From NCBI GenBank assembly GCA_016720595.1, contig JADKKI010000006.1, forward strand, positions 186,001 to 250,000: a stretch of 64,000 nt of DNA, in the 5' to 3' direction. This stretch comes from Myxococcales bacterium (GTDB taxonomy: Bacteria > Myxococcota_A > Polyangia > Haliangiales > Haliangiaceae). The first letter of the stretch is position 1. Each line of letters opens with the position of its first letter. A program made the translations under genes and the position numbers. Positions 47,000-55,893 of this stretch are shown here, one piece after another. Under the pieces are notes generated by a model, which did no database searches, was not told the DNA's origin, and saw only the letters and a list, made by a program, of their open reading frames with translations.

Positions 47000-49900
47000 C
47001 TACTGGATGCCGGTCGGGCGCACGAACACTTCGACCCAGTTGTTGTCGAAGGGATCCGCGCTCGGCTGGTTGATGACCCACGTGGACATCACCAGCTCGT
47101 TGGGCCGCTGGTCGCTCGAGGCGAAGAAGCCATACGCCCCCGGCCACGGATCACCCGCACCCGCGACGTTGGTGTGCGTCCAGGTGCCGTTCTGCTGCTT
47201 GGTGGCGAGCAGCAGCTCCTGCGTCGTCGCGTCCTGGTACGCGACCATCGGGAACATGCCGTTCGCGAGGATGAGCGAGGCATCGTCGCCGACGAAGTGG
47301 AACTCCGGCTTCGGCAGGCCATCGACGGTCTGGCCGACGATCCGGTAGCCATCGTCGATCACCTCGGGGACCGCGTTCAGCGCGTCGGTGACGTACTTGA
47401 GGTCATCCTTGGTCGAGCCGACGTACGCGACGTGGACCACGCCGGTCGCATCGACCTGCACCGACGGAGACCAGCCCGCATCGATGTTCGCGCTGCCATC
47501 GAGGAGCTTCGGCGTGCCGAACTGACCCGACGTGGCGTTGAACTTCGAGAGCTTGAGATCGCCGTGGACGCGATCGTAGTAGACGACGACCGGCGCCTGG
47601 TTGGGCTGGCGGGCGGAGTCGATGAACAGGCCGAGCGAGTTCGGCAGCGGATAGACCTCGGGGTTCTGCGGGTCATCAGGAGGCAGCGGCGCCGAATCGA
47701 CCTTCCAGATCTGCCAGTCGCCAGGCGCCGTCGGGTTCGCGGTCTGGGCCGCGGCATAGCGGACCTCGGCGCGCGCGCCCATCGTGTCGCGAACGTGCAC
47801 GAGGTATGCGACGCCCGGGCGGCCATCATCGGCGCGCAGCGTGAGCGAGGTGTACATGCCGATCAGCTCGCCGGACTCGCCGAGCGTCATGCCGGTGCCG
47901 GTCTGGATCGTGTGCTTGACCCACACGTCGTTGACCTTCTGCGCGAACTTGAGCGAGCCGGTGTCGCGATCGAAGTACGTCACGCTGGGCTGCCCGTTCC
48001 CGTTGACCGCGATGCTCGTGTACATGCCGACATCGGCGCCCGCGGCATCGATGCCACCGCGGATGTGCGAATCGGGAACGACCACCGGACCATCCGGCAC
48101 GCCATCGACCCACTCCCACGCCTCGTTCGGGACGCGACCCGGATCGACGCGCGCGACGACGAGATCGCCGTGCGACTGGGCATATGCGGAGACCCAGATC
48201 GAGCCGTCCTTGCCCGCGGCGACATCCGAGTACGGGCCGACGCGGCCGGCCGGGATGTCATCGGAGCACACGCACTCGTTGTCGATGCAGTAGGGCAGCT
48301 CGCCCTTGGCGCAGAAGTCCGGGCCGCAGTCCGCCGCGGTCTCGCACGACTTGTCCGAGGGGTTGCCACACGAGCAACCGGGCGCGAGCGAGATCACGAC
48401 CGAGACGCCGAACCACACCACGACCTGCGCGGTGAGGTGACCAGCGCGGCTGCGGGCGAACGCCTTCAGCGTGCGCGTCACCGTGCGGCGGCGGCGGCGG
48501 CCGAGCACCATCAAGCCGACCACGAGGGTCAGCGCGATGCCACCGGCCGACGGGCCACCCGTGCTCTGGCACGCGCAACCCGAGGTGCCGGGCTGGCCGT
48601 GGAACGGCGAGACCAGGGCGATCGTCAGGTTGCCGGCCTCGTCCTTCGCGAACACGACGAGCTCGTCATGGACGAGGTACTCGGCGAGCTCCTCGCGCGA
48701 GAGCTGGACCTGCGAGCCCGCGAACCACGACGAGCGCGGCGAATCCTCGCCGGGCTTGCCGAGCGCGTAGGTGACCTTGCGCTCGCTGACGATGTCCCAC
48801 AGCGGGAGGGTCAGCGTGTCCTCGTCCCAGGTCAGCTTGTCGGTCAGGACCTTGGGGCCGACCGAGTCGATGATCACCGGGGTCTGGGTCTCGTCCGAGG
48901 CGGTGCGGTAGTCGCCCTTGACGCGCGACTTGAGGCCGATGAGGTACTTGCCCTGCCACGCGAACGCCGGGTCCTTGACCACGAGCTGGCCGGTCGACAC
49001 CTGCGTGTACGGGTGCCACATGCCACCGTTCAGGTTGTACTGCCACTCGAGCGTGCGGCCGTGCGCGTCGACGCGATCGACATCGAACACGACCTCGGGC
49101 ATCTCGCCGCCCTTCTTCTTGGTCAGCGCCGCGCGGATCTTCTCGGGCGCCGGGGTGGTGGCGCGGACGAGCTTGGCGACGCCGTGCGACTGCGACGGCG
49201 CGGGGCCGACCTGCTGGTCCATCATCATCACCGACTGGCGGGCGACGGCGTCCGTGCCGGCGAGCTGGCGGGCGAGCATGCTCGGGCCGAGCGTGGCGTA
49301 CAGCGCGAGGAAGTCATCCTGCGTGGTCGTCACGTGCTGGATCGAGAGGTTGTTCAGCGACAGGCCGGCGAACGACGGCACGTTGATCGGCGGGATGTTG
49401 CCGAGCAGCGGGGTCACGAGATCGAACACCGAGGGCAGCACCATCTCGAGGTGCTGCGCGGACTCGGCGACGAACTCGCTGTTCAGCACCTTGACCGTCA
49501 CGCTCTGCGACGAGATGCCGACGAGCGTGGGCTTGATCTTGGCAGGCATCCCCGGCATCTGCTCGAACTCGAGGTTGAGGCCGACGTTCATCGTCAGATC
49601 GAGGGTGAAGGCGCGGACGTAGCGCTCGTAGAGGAACGCGTAGAAGTCCACCTCGAGGTGGTTGATGCCGATGTTGAGCGCCGGCGACGTGGCGGTGTTG
49701 TTGCCGATCGTGAAGTCGAGCGGCTTCTGCGGGCGCGTCACGAGCAGCAGCGGATCCTTGCCGGTGTCCGAGGTCAGCTCGCTGAGCGAGGGGACCAGGA
49801 GGCCGATCGTGCCGACGTTGAGCTGGGTGATGTACGAGGTCCCGACGCCGAGGCACATCGCACCGGAGGTCACCAGGTGGTGACCGGCGAGATCGAGCAT

Positions 49901-51025
49901 CGTCTCCGACATACCCATCGCGAGGTCCGCGGTGGGCTCGGGGTTGCCGTCGAACTCGCCGGCCGGGTTGAGGGTGAACGTGGAGCGCGACGTGATCGGC
50001 AGGCTCGCCGGCGGGCTGCCGAACTGCGGCGGCGCCATCGGCGGCACGCACAGGTTCGGCTCGCTCGCGAGCGGGATGTGATCCGGGCGCTCGCCGGTGC
50101 GCGTGGTCGGATCCTCGTCGGCGTTCATGCCGGTGATCACGCCGAGGCTCATCGCCTTCTTGGCGCCATCGAGGCGAACGTAGCCGCCCGGGACGATGCG
50201 GGCTTCCATGAAGCCTTCGGTGCCGGGGGACACGCCCTCGAGCAGCGCGCCGATGTCCATCATGCCCTTCACGCCCAGCGGGTTCGGGAGGAAGTTCTGG
50301 ATCAACGGATCGATCAGCGGGGTCAGCAGGCCCTTCAGCGCGTTCGGGATCGCGTCGATCAGGTTGGCGACCAGGTTGCCGAAGCTCGAGAGGATGCCGC
50401 AGCCCGTGAAGTTCAGGTTCGTCGTGAACGAGTTGATGTTCGCGAGGTGGATGTCGAGCTCGCCGTCGGCCGGCTTGATGCCGAACGCGATGTCGAAGCT
50501 GCCGTTGAGGTTGTTCGAGTTGATGCCGAGGTCACACGAATCGACGTGGAAGCCGAGGGCGTAGAAGTCGAGGTGGATCGAGGTGTTGATCGCCGTCGAG
50601 ACGTTGAGGCGCAACGTGTTCTGGTTCGTGACCTGCACGCCGAGGCCGGCGGGGGCCGCGTTGAGGTTGACGCCGATCTTGCAGCCGTTGGTGCAACCCG
50701 TACCGGAGTTCTGGTTGCAGTACTCGGCGCTCGCGAGAGAGAAGCCGATGATGCTGACGTCGGCGGATCCGGCGGGGATGCAGATGCCATTCGAGAGCGA
50801 GTTGTTGATCAATCCCGGGAGCATGTCGGTCAGCTTCTTGAAGCCGGCCTGCGTGACGCGGATCTGCGCGCCACCTTCCACGGTCTGATCTGCCGGCAGC
50901 TTTCCGCCTGGCAGTGGTTGCGAAGCGCTACACGCGCCACAGCCACCAAGATTTCCGCATGCGCCCATCAGGACGAGGAACGCGGTCGAGAGCACCAAGT
51001 TGATTCGAGTCGAGCGTACGAACAC
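47000..51025 (-). CDS. Large surface lipoprotein with an internal MYXO-CTERM-like signal
   Basis: The GTG at 51025 has a strong GGGGAGG ribosome site; an ATG 42 bases further up is less likely. 1341 residues. The N-terminus is a lipoprotein signal (LVLMGACGN). The first ~800 residues are beta-rich with Cys pairs. Then, at about 817-847 (48590-48485), comes CACQSTGGPSAGG, a hydrophobic helix and RRRRR, the MYXO-CTERM pattern, normally at the C-terminus. In frame and without a stop it continues into a second hydrophobic segment ending in a lipobox-like SLAPGCSCGN. A Cys-rich stretch and a ~400 residue propeller-like region with Asp/Gly repeats (NGQPSVTYFDRDTG, APVVVYYDRVHGD) follow. It could be one protein or two fused genes. 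Confidence 0.85.
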   Translation of the reverse strand: MFVRSTRINLVLSTAFLVLMGACGNLGGCGACSASQPLPGGKLPADQTVEGGAQIRVTQAGFKKLTDMLPGLINNSLSNGICIPAGSADVSIIGFSLASAEYCNQNSGTGCTNGCKIGVNLNAAPAGLGVQVTNQNTLRLNVSTAINTSIHLDFYALGFHVDSCDLGINSNNLNGSFDIAFGIKPADGELDIHLANINSFTTNLNFTGCGILSSFGNLVANLIDAIPNALKGLLTPLIDPLIQNFLPNPLGVKGMMDIGALLEGVSPGTEGFMEARIVPGGYVRLDGAKKAMSLGVITGMNADEDPTTRTGERPDHIPLASEPNLCVPPMAPPQFGSPPASLPITSRSTFTLNPAGEFDGNPEPTADLAMGMSETMLDLAGHHLVTSGAMCLGVGTSYITQLNVGTIGLLVPSLSELTSDTGKDPLLLVTRPQKPLDFTIGNNTATSPALNIGINHLEVDFYAFLYERYVRAFTLDLTMNVGLNLEFEQMPGMPAKIKPTLVGISSQSVTVKVLNSEFVAESAQHLEMVLPSVFDLVTPLLGNIPPINVPSFAGLSLNNLSIQHVTTTQDDFLALYATLGPSMLARQLAGTDAVARQSVMMMDQQVGPAPSQSHGVAKLVRATTPAPEKIRAALTKKKGGEMPEVVFDVDRVDAHGRTLEWQYNLNGGMWHPYTQVSTGQLVVKDPAFAWQGKYLIGLKSRVKGDYRTASDETQTPVIIDSVGPKVLTDKLTWDEDTLTLPLWDIVSERKVTYALGKPGEDSPRSSWFAGSQVQLSREELAEYLVHDELVVFAKDEAGNLTIALVSPFHGQPGTSGCACQSTGGPSAGGIALTLVVGLMVLGRRRRRTVTRTLKAFARSRAGHLTAQVVVWFGVSVVISLAPGCSCGNPSDKSCETAADCGPDFCAKGELPYCIDNECVCSDDIPAGRVGPYSDVAAGKDGSIWVSAYAQSHGDLVVARVDPGRVPNEAWEWVDGVPDGPVVVPDSHIRGGIDAAGADVGMYTSIAVNGNGQPSVTYFDRDTGSLKFAQKVNDVWVKHTIQTGTGMTLGESGELIGMYTSLTLRADDGRPGVAYLVHVRDTMGARAEVRYAAAQTANPTAPGDWQIWKVDSAPLPPDDPQNPEVYPLPNSLGLFIDSARQPNQAPVVVYYDRVHGDLKLSKFNATSGQFGTPKLLDGSANIDAGWSPSVQVDATGVVHVAYVGSTKDDLKYVTDALNAVPEVIDDGYRIVGQTVDGLPKPEFHFVGDDASLILANGMFPMVAYQDATTQELLLATKQQNGTWTHTNVAGAGDPWPGAYGFFASSDQRPNELVMSTWVINQPSADPFDNNWVEVFVRPTGIQ

Positions 51026-51321
51026 TGCATCCTCCCCGGCGAAGATCGGAGACACCCCGACGGGCATCCCTCATCACATCGAAGCGACGTATACGATGAT
51101 CGCCGTTCAGATGAAAAGGACAATCACCAAGCTACCCAGCCGATATTTTAGGGTTTTCGTGGGTAGGACCGCGCGGTGCGCCACGACGGGAGTTCGCGCA
51201 CTTACCCTCACGGAACGTGAGCCGCCGCGCAGTCGCTACGTTTGACGCAGGAGCGAGCGACGATCTTCGTCGTGTGATCGCAGCCGCAACGACACGAGCA
51301 ACGGGCGTGGCGCCTTGGGGC

Positions 51322-51351
51322 TTGACACCCATGCACTTACCCCGCTATCTA
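51322..51351 (+). promoter_or_regulatory. Sigma-70-like promoter of the tRNA genes
   Basis: A perfect -35 TTGACA (51322-51327) and an 18-base spacer precede TATCTA (51346-51351), ~15 bases ahead of tRNA-Arg. This fits transcription of the tRNA pair. The 270 bases before it, back to the surface-protein start, show only short AT-rich stretches. Confidence 0.6.
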
Positions 51352-51365
51352 CTGCGCCCGAACCA

Positions 51366-51439
51366 GGGTCCGTAGCTCAGCTGGATAGAGCGTCGGGCTT
51401 CGAACCCGTAGGTCAGGGGTTCGAATCCCTTCGGACTCA
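51366..51439 (+). tRNA. tRNA-Arg (anticodon TCG)
   Basis: The cloverleaf folds: acceptor GGGTCCG with CGGACTC (one G-U), U8-A9, a D-arm GCTC...GAGC, an anticodon loop CTTCGAA with anticodon TCG, and a T-loop TTCGAAT. The discriminator is A and no CCA is encoded. The first pair of the anticodon stem (T with T) is imperfect. It reads CGA and other CGN arginine codons. Confidence 0.9.
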
Positions 51440-51490
51440 CTGAAAACTGAAGATCGATAGATTGTCTCGGGGCGCTGCTCCGAGAACACC

Positions 51491-51562
51491 GGGGGCGTAG
51501 CTCAATGGTAGAGCATCGGACTCTTAATCCGCTGGTTGACGGTTCGAGTCCGTCCGCCCTCA
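51491..51562 (+). tRNA. tRNA-Lys (anticodon CTT)
   Basis: Acceptor GGGGGCG with CGCCCTC (one G-U), U8-A9, D-arm GCTC...GAGC, anticodon loop CTCTTAA with anticodon CTT, T-loop TTCGAGT, discriminator A, no encoded CCA. It lies 51 bases after tRNA-Arg, with a small processing hairpin (TCTCGGG with TCCGAGA) between the two. It is likely co-transcribed. Confidence 0.92.
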
Positions 51563-51577
51563 CCCGATAGACTGTAG

Positions 51578-51610
51578 AAATCGCGAATTCCTCGTCGGAG
51601 TTCGCGATTT
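51578..51610 (+). terminator. Inverted repeat after the tRNA pair
   Basis: AAATCGCGAA, a 13-base loop, then TTCGCGATTT: a 10-base-pair perfect stem with a T3 tail, directly after tRNA-Lys. The loop contains TCCTCGTCG, the same core that is repeated at 28.8 kb. Likely transcription terminator. Confidence 0.7.
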
Positions 51611-51689
51611 GTGCGTTTCGGCCGCGCTCGGGACGTCGTGGTCGTCGCCGACGCCGCCACGCTCGAGCTGTCGTGGTCGACGCTCTGCA

Positions 51690-51882
51690 GAGCGCCGACA
51701 CGCTCGGCCCGTCGTGAGCTGCTGCGCGGATGGGCGTCGGGGACAGCGCCTGCCGAACAACGACCGCCGCCCGCGCGGGCGGGGGCAAGGTCCGTGCGGG
51801 GAAGCACCCGCCGCCGTAGTCACAGTCGCCGCCCCGACCCCATCCGCTTCGCGGTCGCTCACGACGAGCCGTCGCGTTGACG
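51690..51882. repeat. First copy of a 275-base tandem duplication
   Basis: These 193 bases recur at 51965-52157 with only two mismatches; the ~60 bases before each copy are also related but more diverged. The unit is therefore about 275 bases in tandem. It lies in a ~670-base stretch (51611-52277) with no recognised gene. Frames in it translate to low-complexity Arg/Pro/Ala sequence and I do not call any of them coding. GC-rich with inverted segments such as GCCCGCGCGGGC. Confidence 0.85.
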
Positions 51883-51964
51883 TCGACCGCGAGCGATCCT
51901 CGATCCCCTGTCGTGGTCGTCGCCGCCACGCTCGGGCCGCCGTGGTGGTCGCCGACGCTCTGGA

Positions 51965-52157
51965 GAGCGCCGACACGCTCGGCCCGTCGTGAGCTGCTGC
52001 GCGGATGGGCGTCGGGGACAGCGCCTGCCGAACAACGACCGCCGCCCGCGCGGGCGGGGGCAAGGTCCGTGCGGGGAAGCACCCGCCGCCGTAGTCACAG
52101 TCGCCGTCCCGACCCCATCCGCTTCGCGGTCGCTCACGACGAGCCATCGCGTTGACG
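51965..52157. repeat. Second copy of the 275-base tandem duplication
   Basis: Identical to 51690-51882 except for two transitions (GCCCCGACCC vs GTCCCGACCC, and GAGCCG vs GAGCCA). The 120 bases that follow, up to the antitoxin stop, show no feature. Confidence 0.85.
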
Positions 52158-52277
52158 CGGGCCACGCGCGAGCCGATCTCACCGAAGGCGTTTGTGCCAG
52201 TAGCCTGGTCGCCGGTGCATGTGCGAGACCGCGTCGATCCGAATCGTGTCACCGATCACATGCGAACTCGACCGTCT

Positions 52278-52514
52278 TCACGACCGGTTGTGTAGTCGTG
52301 CGCGACCCTCGGCGAACACGGTGTCGGCTGGGATACCTGGTGCGTTCTCGTCGATGCGCCGCTCGATCTCAGCCGCCCACGCCACCGCAACTGTCGCTTC
52401 GTCCTCCTCGGGCTCCTGCTCCAAGCTGCGCAACAGGGCTTCGGCTGCAGCAGAGCGCTCGTCAACCGGCAACTTCAATAGCTCGTCGACATGCTTCTTC
52501 GCGGGACCGACCAT
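52278..52514 (-). CDS. Addiction-module antitoxin-like protein (orphan)
   Basis: 78 residues from ATG 52514. The pattern KHVDELLKLPVDERSAAAEA, then LLRSLEQE, an acidic region, AWAAEIERRIDE and a final FAEGRARLHN matches the small putative addiction-module component family (TIGR02574-like). This family is usually paired with a RelE/ParE toxin just downstream. Here the bases downstream on the minus strand hold no toxin, so it is an orphan or a remnant. It sits beside tRNA genes and a duplication, a typical place for mobile fragments. Confidence 0.7.
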   Translation of the reverse strand: MVGPAKKHVDELLKLPVDERSAAAEALLRSLEQEPEEDEATVAVAWAAEIERRIDENAPGIPADTVFAEGRARLHNRS

Positions 52515-52608
52515 GCCCCAAGCCTACCCGATGCCGGTGGCGCCGGTCGACCGAGGTCTTCAGGGGCTCCGCGACGCCGAAGCGCGGGGGTTACTAGACG
52601 ATTATCGG

Positions 52609-53631
52609 TCAGAGCCCCGACCGGATCTGCGCGAGCTGACCGCAGGCCGCCGCGATGTCCTGGCCGCGAGGCCAGCGGATCATCGTGCGCAGGCCGCCGG
52701 CGGCCGCCACGCGATGAAAGCCCTCGATGCGCTCGCGCGGCGAAGCGCGCAGCGGGCTCCCGGCGATCGCGTTGTGCGGGATCAGGTTGAGGCGCGCGTT
52801 GACGCCACGCAGGAGCTCGACGACGCGCGCGGCATCGGCATCGGTGTCGTTGATGCCATCGAACATCACGTACTCGATGAAGTGGACGCGGTTGGGATGG
52901 CGCGCGCGGTCGTCCCGCAACAGGCCGAGCAGGGCCTCGATCGGCCAGGTCTTGGTCTGCGGCATCAGGGCGAGGCGCTGCGCATCCGTGCTGCCGTTGA
53001 GCGAGAGTGCGAGGCTGCACCGCGCCTCGGCGAGGAACCGCTTCATGCCGGGCAGCACGCCCGAGGTCGACACGGTGACCTGGGTCTGGCCGAGCTGCGG
53101 CGCAGGTGACTGGGTGAGGATCTCGACGGCGGTCAGCACCTCGTCGAGGTTGTCCATCGGCTCGCCCATCCCCATGAACACGACGTTCTTCGCGGGGCTG
53201 TGCGCGGGAGCCGTGGCGCGCGCGATCAAGAACTGAGCGACGATCTCGTCGGCGCGCAGGTTGCGGCCAAAGCCGAGAGTGGCCGTCGCGCAGAACACAC
53301 AGCTGCGCGTGCAGCCGATCTGGCTCGACACGCAGATCGTCGAGCGCCGCGCGGTCGGGATCATCACGGACTCCACCGCGCCGCCCTCGACCGCGATCAG
53401 GAACTTGATCGTCCCGTCGCTCGCCGTGGCCTGATCGGCGATCCGCACCTCGGTCACGGTGCACCGCGTGCGCAGGGTCTGCCACGCGGCCGCGGCCACG
53501 CCCGGGACGGTCGTCGGCAGCTCCTGGCTCCACGCCCGCGGGCCGTAGATCCACTTCGCGGCCGCCAGCGCGCGCGTGCGGCTGTCGAGGAGCTCCTCGA
53601 GCGCGCGGACGGTCAGCCCGGTGAGGCGCAT
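52609..53631 (-). CDS. rlmN: Dual-specificity 23S rRNA/tRNA methyltransferase RlmN
   Basis: Radical SAM enzyme that methylates A2503 of 23S rRNA (and A37 of some tRNAs). 340 residues. The 4Fe-4S cysteines are Cys107, Cys111 and Cys114 (CTRSCVFC), preceded by ICVSSQIG. FMGMGEPMDN, SLNGSTD and the late RGQDIAAACGQL with the methyl-carrying Cys are all present. Divergent from the lipoprotein at 53708. Confidence 0.96.
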   Translation of the reverse strand: MRLTGLTVRALEELLDSRTRALAAAKWIYGPRAWSQELPTTVPGVAAAAWQTLRTRCTVTEVRIADQATASDGTIKFLIAVEGGAVESVMIPTARRSTICVSSQIGCTRSCVFCATATLGFGRNLRADEIVAQFLIARATAPAHSPAKNVVFMGMGEPMDNLDEVLTAVEILTQSPAPQLGQTQVTVSTSGVLPGMKRFLAEARCSLALSLNGSTDAQRLALMPQTKTWPIEALLGLLRDDRARHPNRVHFIEYVMFDGINDTDADAARVVELLRGVNARLNLIPHNAIAGSPLRASPRERIEGFHRVAAAGGLRTMIRWPRGQDIAAACGQLAQIRSGL

Positions 53632-53707
53632 CCGGGCAGCTTACTGCAGCTGCACCCAAGATCTACGCGCTGGCAGCGCTTGCATCGACGCGACGTCAGG
53701 TCGGATC

Positions 53708-54538
53708 GTGCGTCCCGTGCCAGCACGCTCCGTGAAGCTCGTCGTCGTCGCGCTCGCTGCCTGCGCTTCGTGGTCTTCCTCCTCCGGCTGCTCGGGTGCC
53801 GCCCATCCGATCGCGCCGCCGCTCGCGCCTCCACCTGCCAGCACGGTCTGCTACGCGGGCATGTCGATCGGCATGGGGCAGACGGCGCGAACGCTCGCAC
53901 GGCGCATCGTGGATCCTGCCGCGCACCAGATCGTCGAGGACGTTCACCACGACGATGGCGGTGCCCACGGCGCGAACCAGTTCCACGTGGTGATGGCGGT
54001 CGAGGGCGATCACTTCACGATGACCGAGGCCGCCAAGGCCTTCCAAGGCTCCGGCACGCTGGTCGGCGATCCCTGGCGGTGGACCTCGTGGTCGTCCACG
54101 GCCGAGATCCCGAACACCGGGATCACCGTCGATTCCGACGACGAGCTGACCGACACCGGGATGACCGCGACCAAGCAGATCAAGCGGGGCGGCAAGGTGC
54201 TCGGGACCACCAAGGACGAGCTGAAGACCTTCGACTGCGCCCGCTGGGATGCCGCCGTCGCCGAGCTAGCGGCTCCCGCGATCAACGATGCGAGCTGCGG
54301 CCACGCGTGCCGGAACTTCGCGACGCTCCGGTTCTGGGCGCGCGCAGATCCCGCGATCGCCGCGCTGCCCGCGGGCGACCAGGCGGCGGAGCGCACCAAG
54401 CAGGCCACGCTGTTCGCGTCGCAGGTCGAGGCCGGGCTGCCCGCGTGCGTCGAGGCCTGCATCGCGGCCAACAATGGCGTGCAGACCGCGTGCATCGCGA
54501 AGGCGACCTCGATCGATCAGCTCGCCTCCTGCGAGTGA
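53708..54538 (+). CDS. Lipoprotein of unknown function
   Basis: 276 residues. The start is chosen at GTG 53708, which has AGG seven bases upstream; GTG codons at 53717 and 53732 are alternatives. A lipoprotein signal (VVVALAACASWSSSSGCSG) leads to a Pro-rich stretch. The body has beta-rich segments (HVVMAVEGDHFTMTEAA) and, in the last 80 residues, three CxxxC groups (CGHACRNF, CVEACIAANN) typical of a helical disulfide hairpin. Not recognised. Confidence 0.72.
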   Translation: MRPVPARSVKLVVVALAACASWSSSSGCSGAAHPIAPPLAPPPASTVCYAGMSIGMGQTARTLARRIVDPAAHQIVEDVHHDDGGAHGANQFHVVMAVEGDHFTMTEAAKAFQGSGTLVGDPWRWTSWSSTAEIPNTGITVDSDDELTDTGMTATKQIKRGGKVLGTTKDELKTFDCARWDAAVAELAAPAINDASCGHACRNFATLRFWARADPAIAALPAGDQAAERTKQATLFASQVEAGLPACVEACIAANNGVQTACIAKATSIDQLASCE

Positions 54539-54547
54539 CCCTGCGGG

Positions 54548-54814
54548 CTACTTGGTCGGCTTCTTCTCGTTCGCGGTCTCGGCGGCGAGCTTCAGCTCGT
54601 CCTGGGCGACCTTGATCGCGTCCTTGGCCTTGGCGGCGTGGCCACCGAGATCGAACTCGTTCGCGACCTGCGCGGCGGTGATCTTGGTCCAGGCGACATC
54701 GAGCGCCTTGTTGGCGGCCTGCATGTTCGGGTGGCCCTTGAGGGCGCCACCGGCGAACACGCCGAGGGGGAGAGCGACGAGAGCGGTGATGATCGCGGTC
54801 TGGAACTTGGACAT
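54548..54814 (-). CDS. Small exported helical protein
   Basis: 88 residues from ATG 54814 with an AGGAG ribosome site. An N-terminal hydrophobic segment (TAIITALVALPLGVFAGG) is a signal or anchor. The mature part is a helical hairpin with alternating Ala/Lys/Glu (AANKALDVAWTKITAAQVAN, HAAKAKDAIKVAQDELKLAA), comparable with small periplasmic four-helix proteins, though no heme CxxCH is seen. It converges with the lipoprotein at 54538. Confidence 0.75.
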   Translation of the reverse strand: MSKFQTAIITALVALPLGVFAGGALKGHPNMQAANKALDVAWTKITAAQVANEFDLGGHAAKAKDAIKVAQDELKLAAETANEKKPTK

Positions 54815-54933
54815 GAGTGACTCCTGGTTGAGAACCAAGTCGAACGTGCCGCACGGGCAAGAGGCTCGCAACGGCACGCCGCCGGATTCCAGCGGATCAC
54901 CGACGGCGGGTCGAAATGCCCCGCGCGTGCGGT

Positions 54934-55893
54934 ATGGTCACGGCCGTGCGCGCAACGCTCCTCGCGTGGCTGGTCGTCGCCGGATGCGGCGATAACCTCA
55001 CGCCTGTCGGCCCGGCGATGGAACCTGCGAGCACGCTGTTCCTCGTCGCACATCCCGACGACGAGATGATCTTCATGCAGCCGCAGCTGCTCGACGCCCT
55101 GCACGCGGGCTCGGTCACCACGGTCTATGCGACGACGGCCGGGCCCGACGGTGTGGACCACCACCTGTTCGAGGCCGCGAAGACCGCGTACGGCGCGATC
55201 GTCGGATCCTCGGCCTGGGACTGCGGCTCCCTCGATCTCGAGGTCGCTGTCGTGGAGCATTGCCGGCTGAGCGATCGTCCCGTCTCGCTGATCAACCTCG
55301 ATCTCGCGGATGGCGGCCTTCCCGGAGATCGTCGTGACAGCTTGCTCCACCTCGTCGACGGCACGGTGGCGAGTCTGCCCGTCCACGGCCCGCGCGGCGG
55401 GCGGATCGATCTCGAGGGCGTGATCGAGCTGTTCTCCCGGCTGCTCGAGGCGACGGCTCCTCGAGCGCTCCACACGCTCGAGCTCGCGGGGACGCACGGG
55501 CGCGATCACTCGAGCCACATGTTCGTCGCCAGCTTCGCGCTGTGGGCCGCGGCGCGCGTGCGGTTCGCCGGCGAGATCGCATGGCACCGCGGCTACAACG
55601 TCGATGTCGAGGCACCCACGCTCGCCGGCGATGCGCTCGCCGCGGCGGCGACCATGCTCGGTTACTACGAGGCATGCGCGGATGGTTGCGGCACGTGCGG
55701 CGCATCGTGCCCGACGTTGATCCCGGCGCACGAGACCTGGCTCGGGAGGCAGTACGGCGTGACCCGCGTGCGCGAGGCGGGTGGACCACTGTCCTCTGGC
55801 GATCGCTGCCTCGATGCCTCGCTCGCCCTCGGGGACTGCGCGTCAGCGCCCGGTCGTGCAGCTCGCGGCGACGGGCGAGCTGCGGGTCGGTGA
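54934..55893 (+). CDS. PIG-L-type deacetylase lipoprotein, frameshifted near its end
   Basis: A lipoprotein signal (LLAWLVVAGCGDN) precedes a GlcNAc-PI de-N-acetylase fold: FLVAHPDDEMIFM carries the zinc/catalytic AHPDDE, followed by VYATTAGPDGVDHHLFEAA and a third His in GTHGRDHSSHMFV. These enzymes remove N-acetyl groups from sugars; the natural target is unknown. The start at ATG 54934 gives the signal; an ATG at 54916 is also possible. After the domain, GDRCLDASLALGDC begins a ricin-type lectin repeat, which is cut at ~55840 by a frame change and runs to a TGA at 55893 with unrelated residues. Confidence 0.82.
   Translation: MVTAVRATLLAWLVVAGCGDNLTPVGPAMEPASTLFLVAHPDDEMIFMQPQLLDALHAGSVTTVYATTAGPDGVDHHLFEAAKTAYGAIVGSSAWDCGSLDLEVAVVEHCRLSDRPVSLINLDLADGGLPGDRRDSLLHLVDGTVASLPVHGPRGGRIDLEGVIELFSRLLEATAPRALHTLELAGTHGRDHSSHMFVASFALWAAARVRFAGEIAWHRGYNVDVEAPTLAGDALAAAATMLGYYEACADGCGTCGASCPTLIPAHETWLGRQYGVTRVREAGGPLSSGDRCLDASLALGDCASAPGRAARGDGRAAGR

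Noticed and set aside
47174..51151. A plus-strand open frame of about 1325 codons opposite the large surface protein
   Set aside because: It is the antisense shadow of a gene with clear signal peptide, ribosome site and Cys patterns; its translation is Arg/Asp/Val-rich low-complexity without motifs.
51611..52277. Protein-coding genes in the duplicated stretch
   Set aside because: All frames give Arg/Pro/Ala-rich sequence; the same peptide recurs only because the DNA is duplicated.
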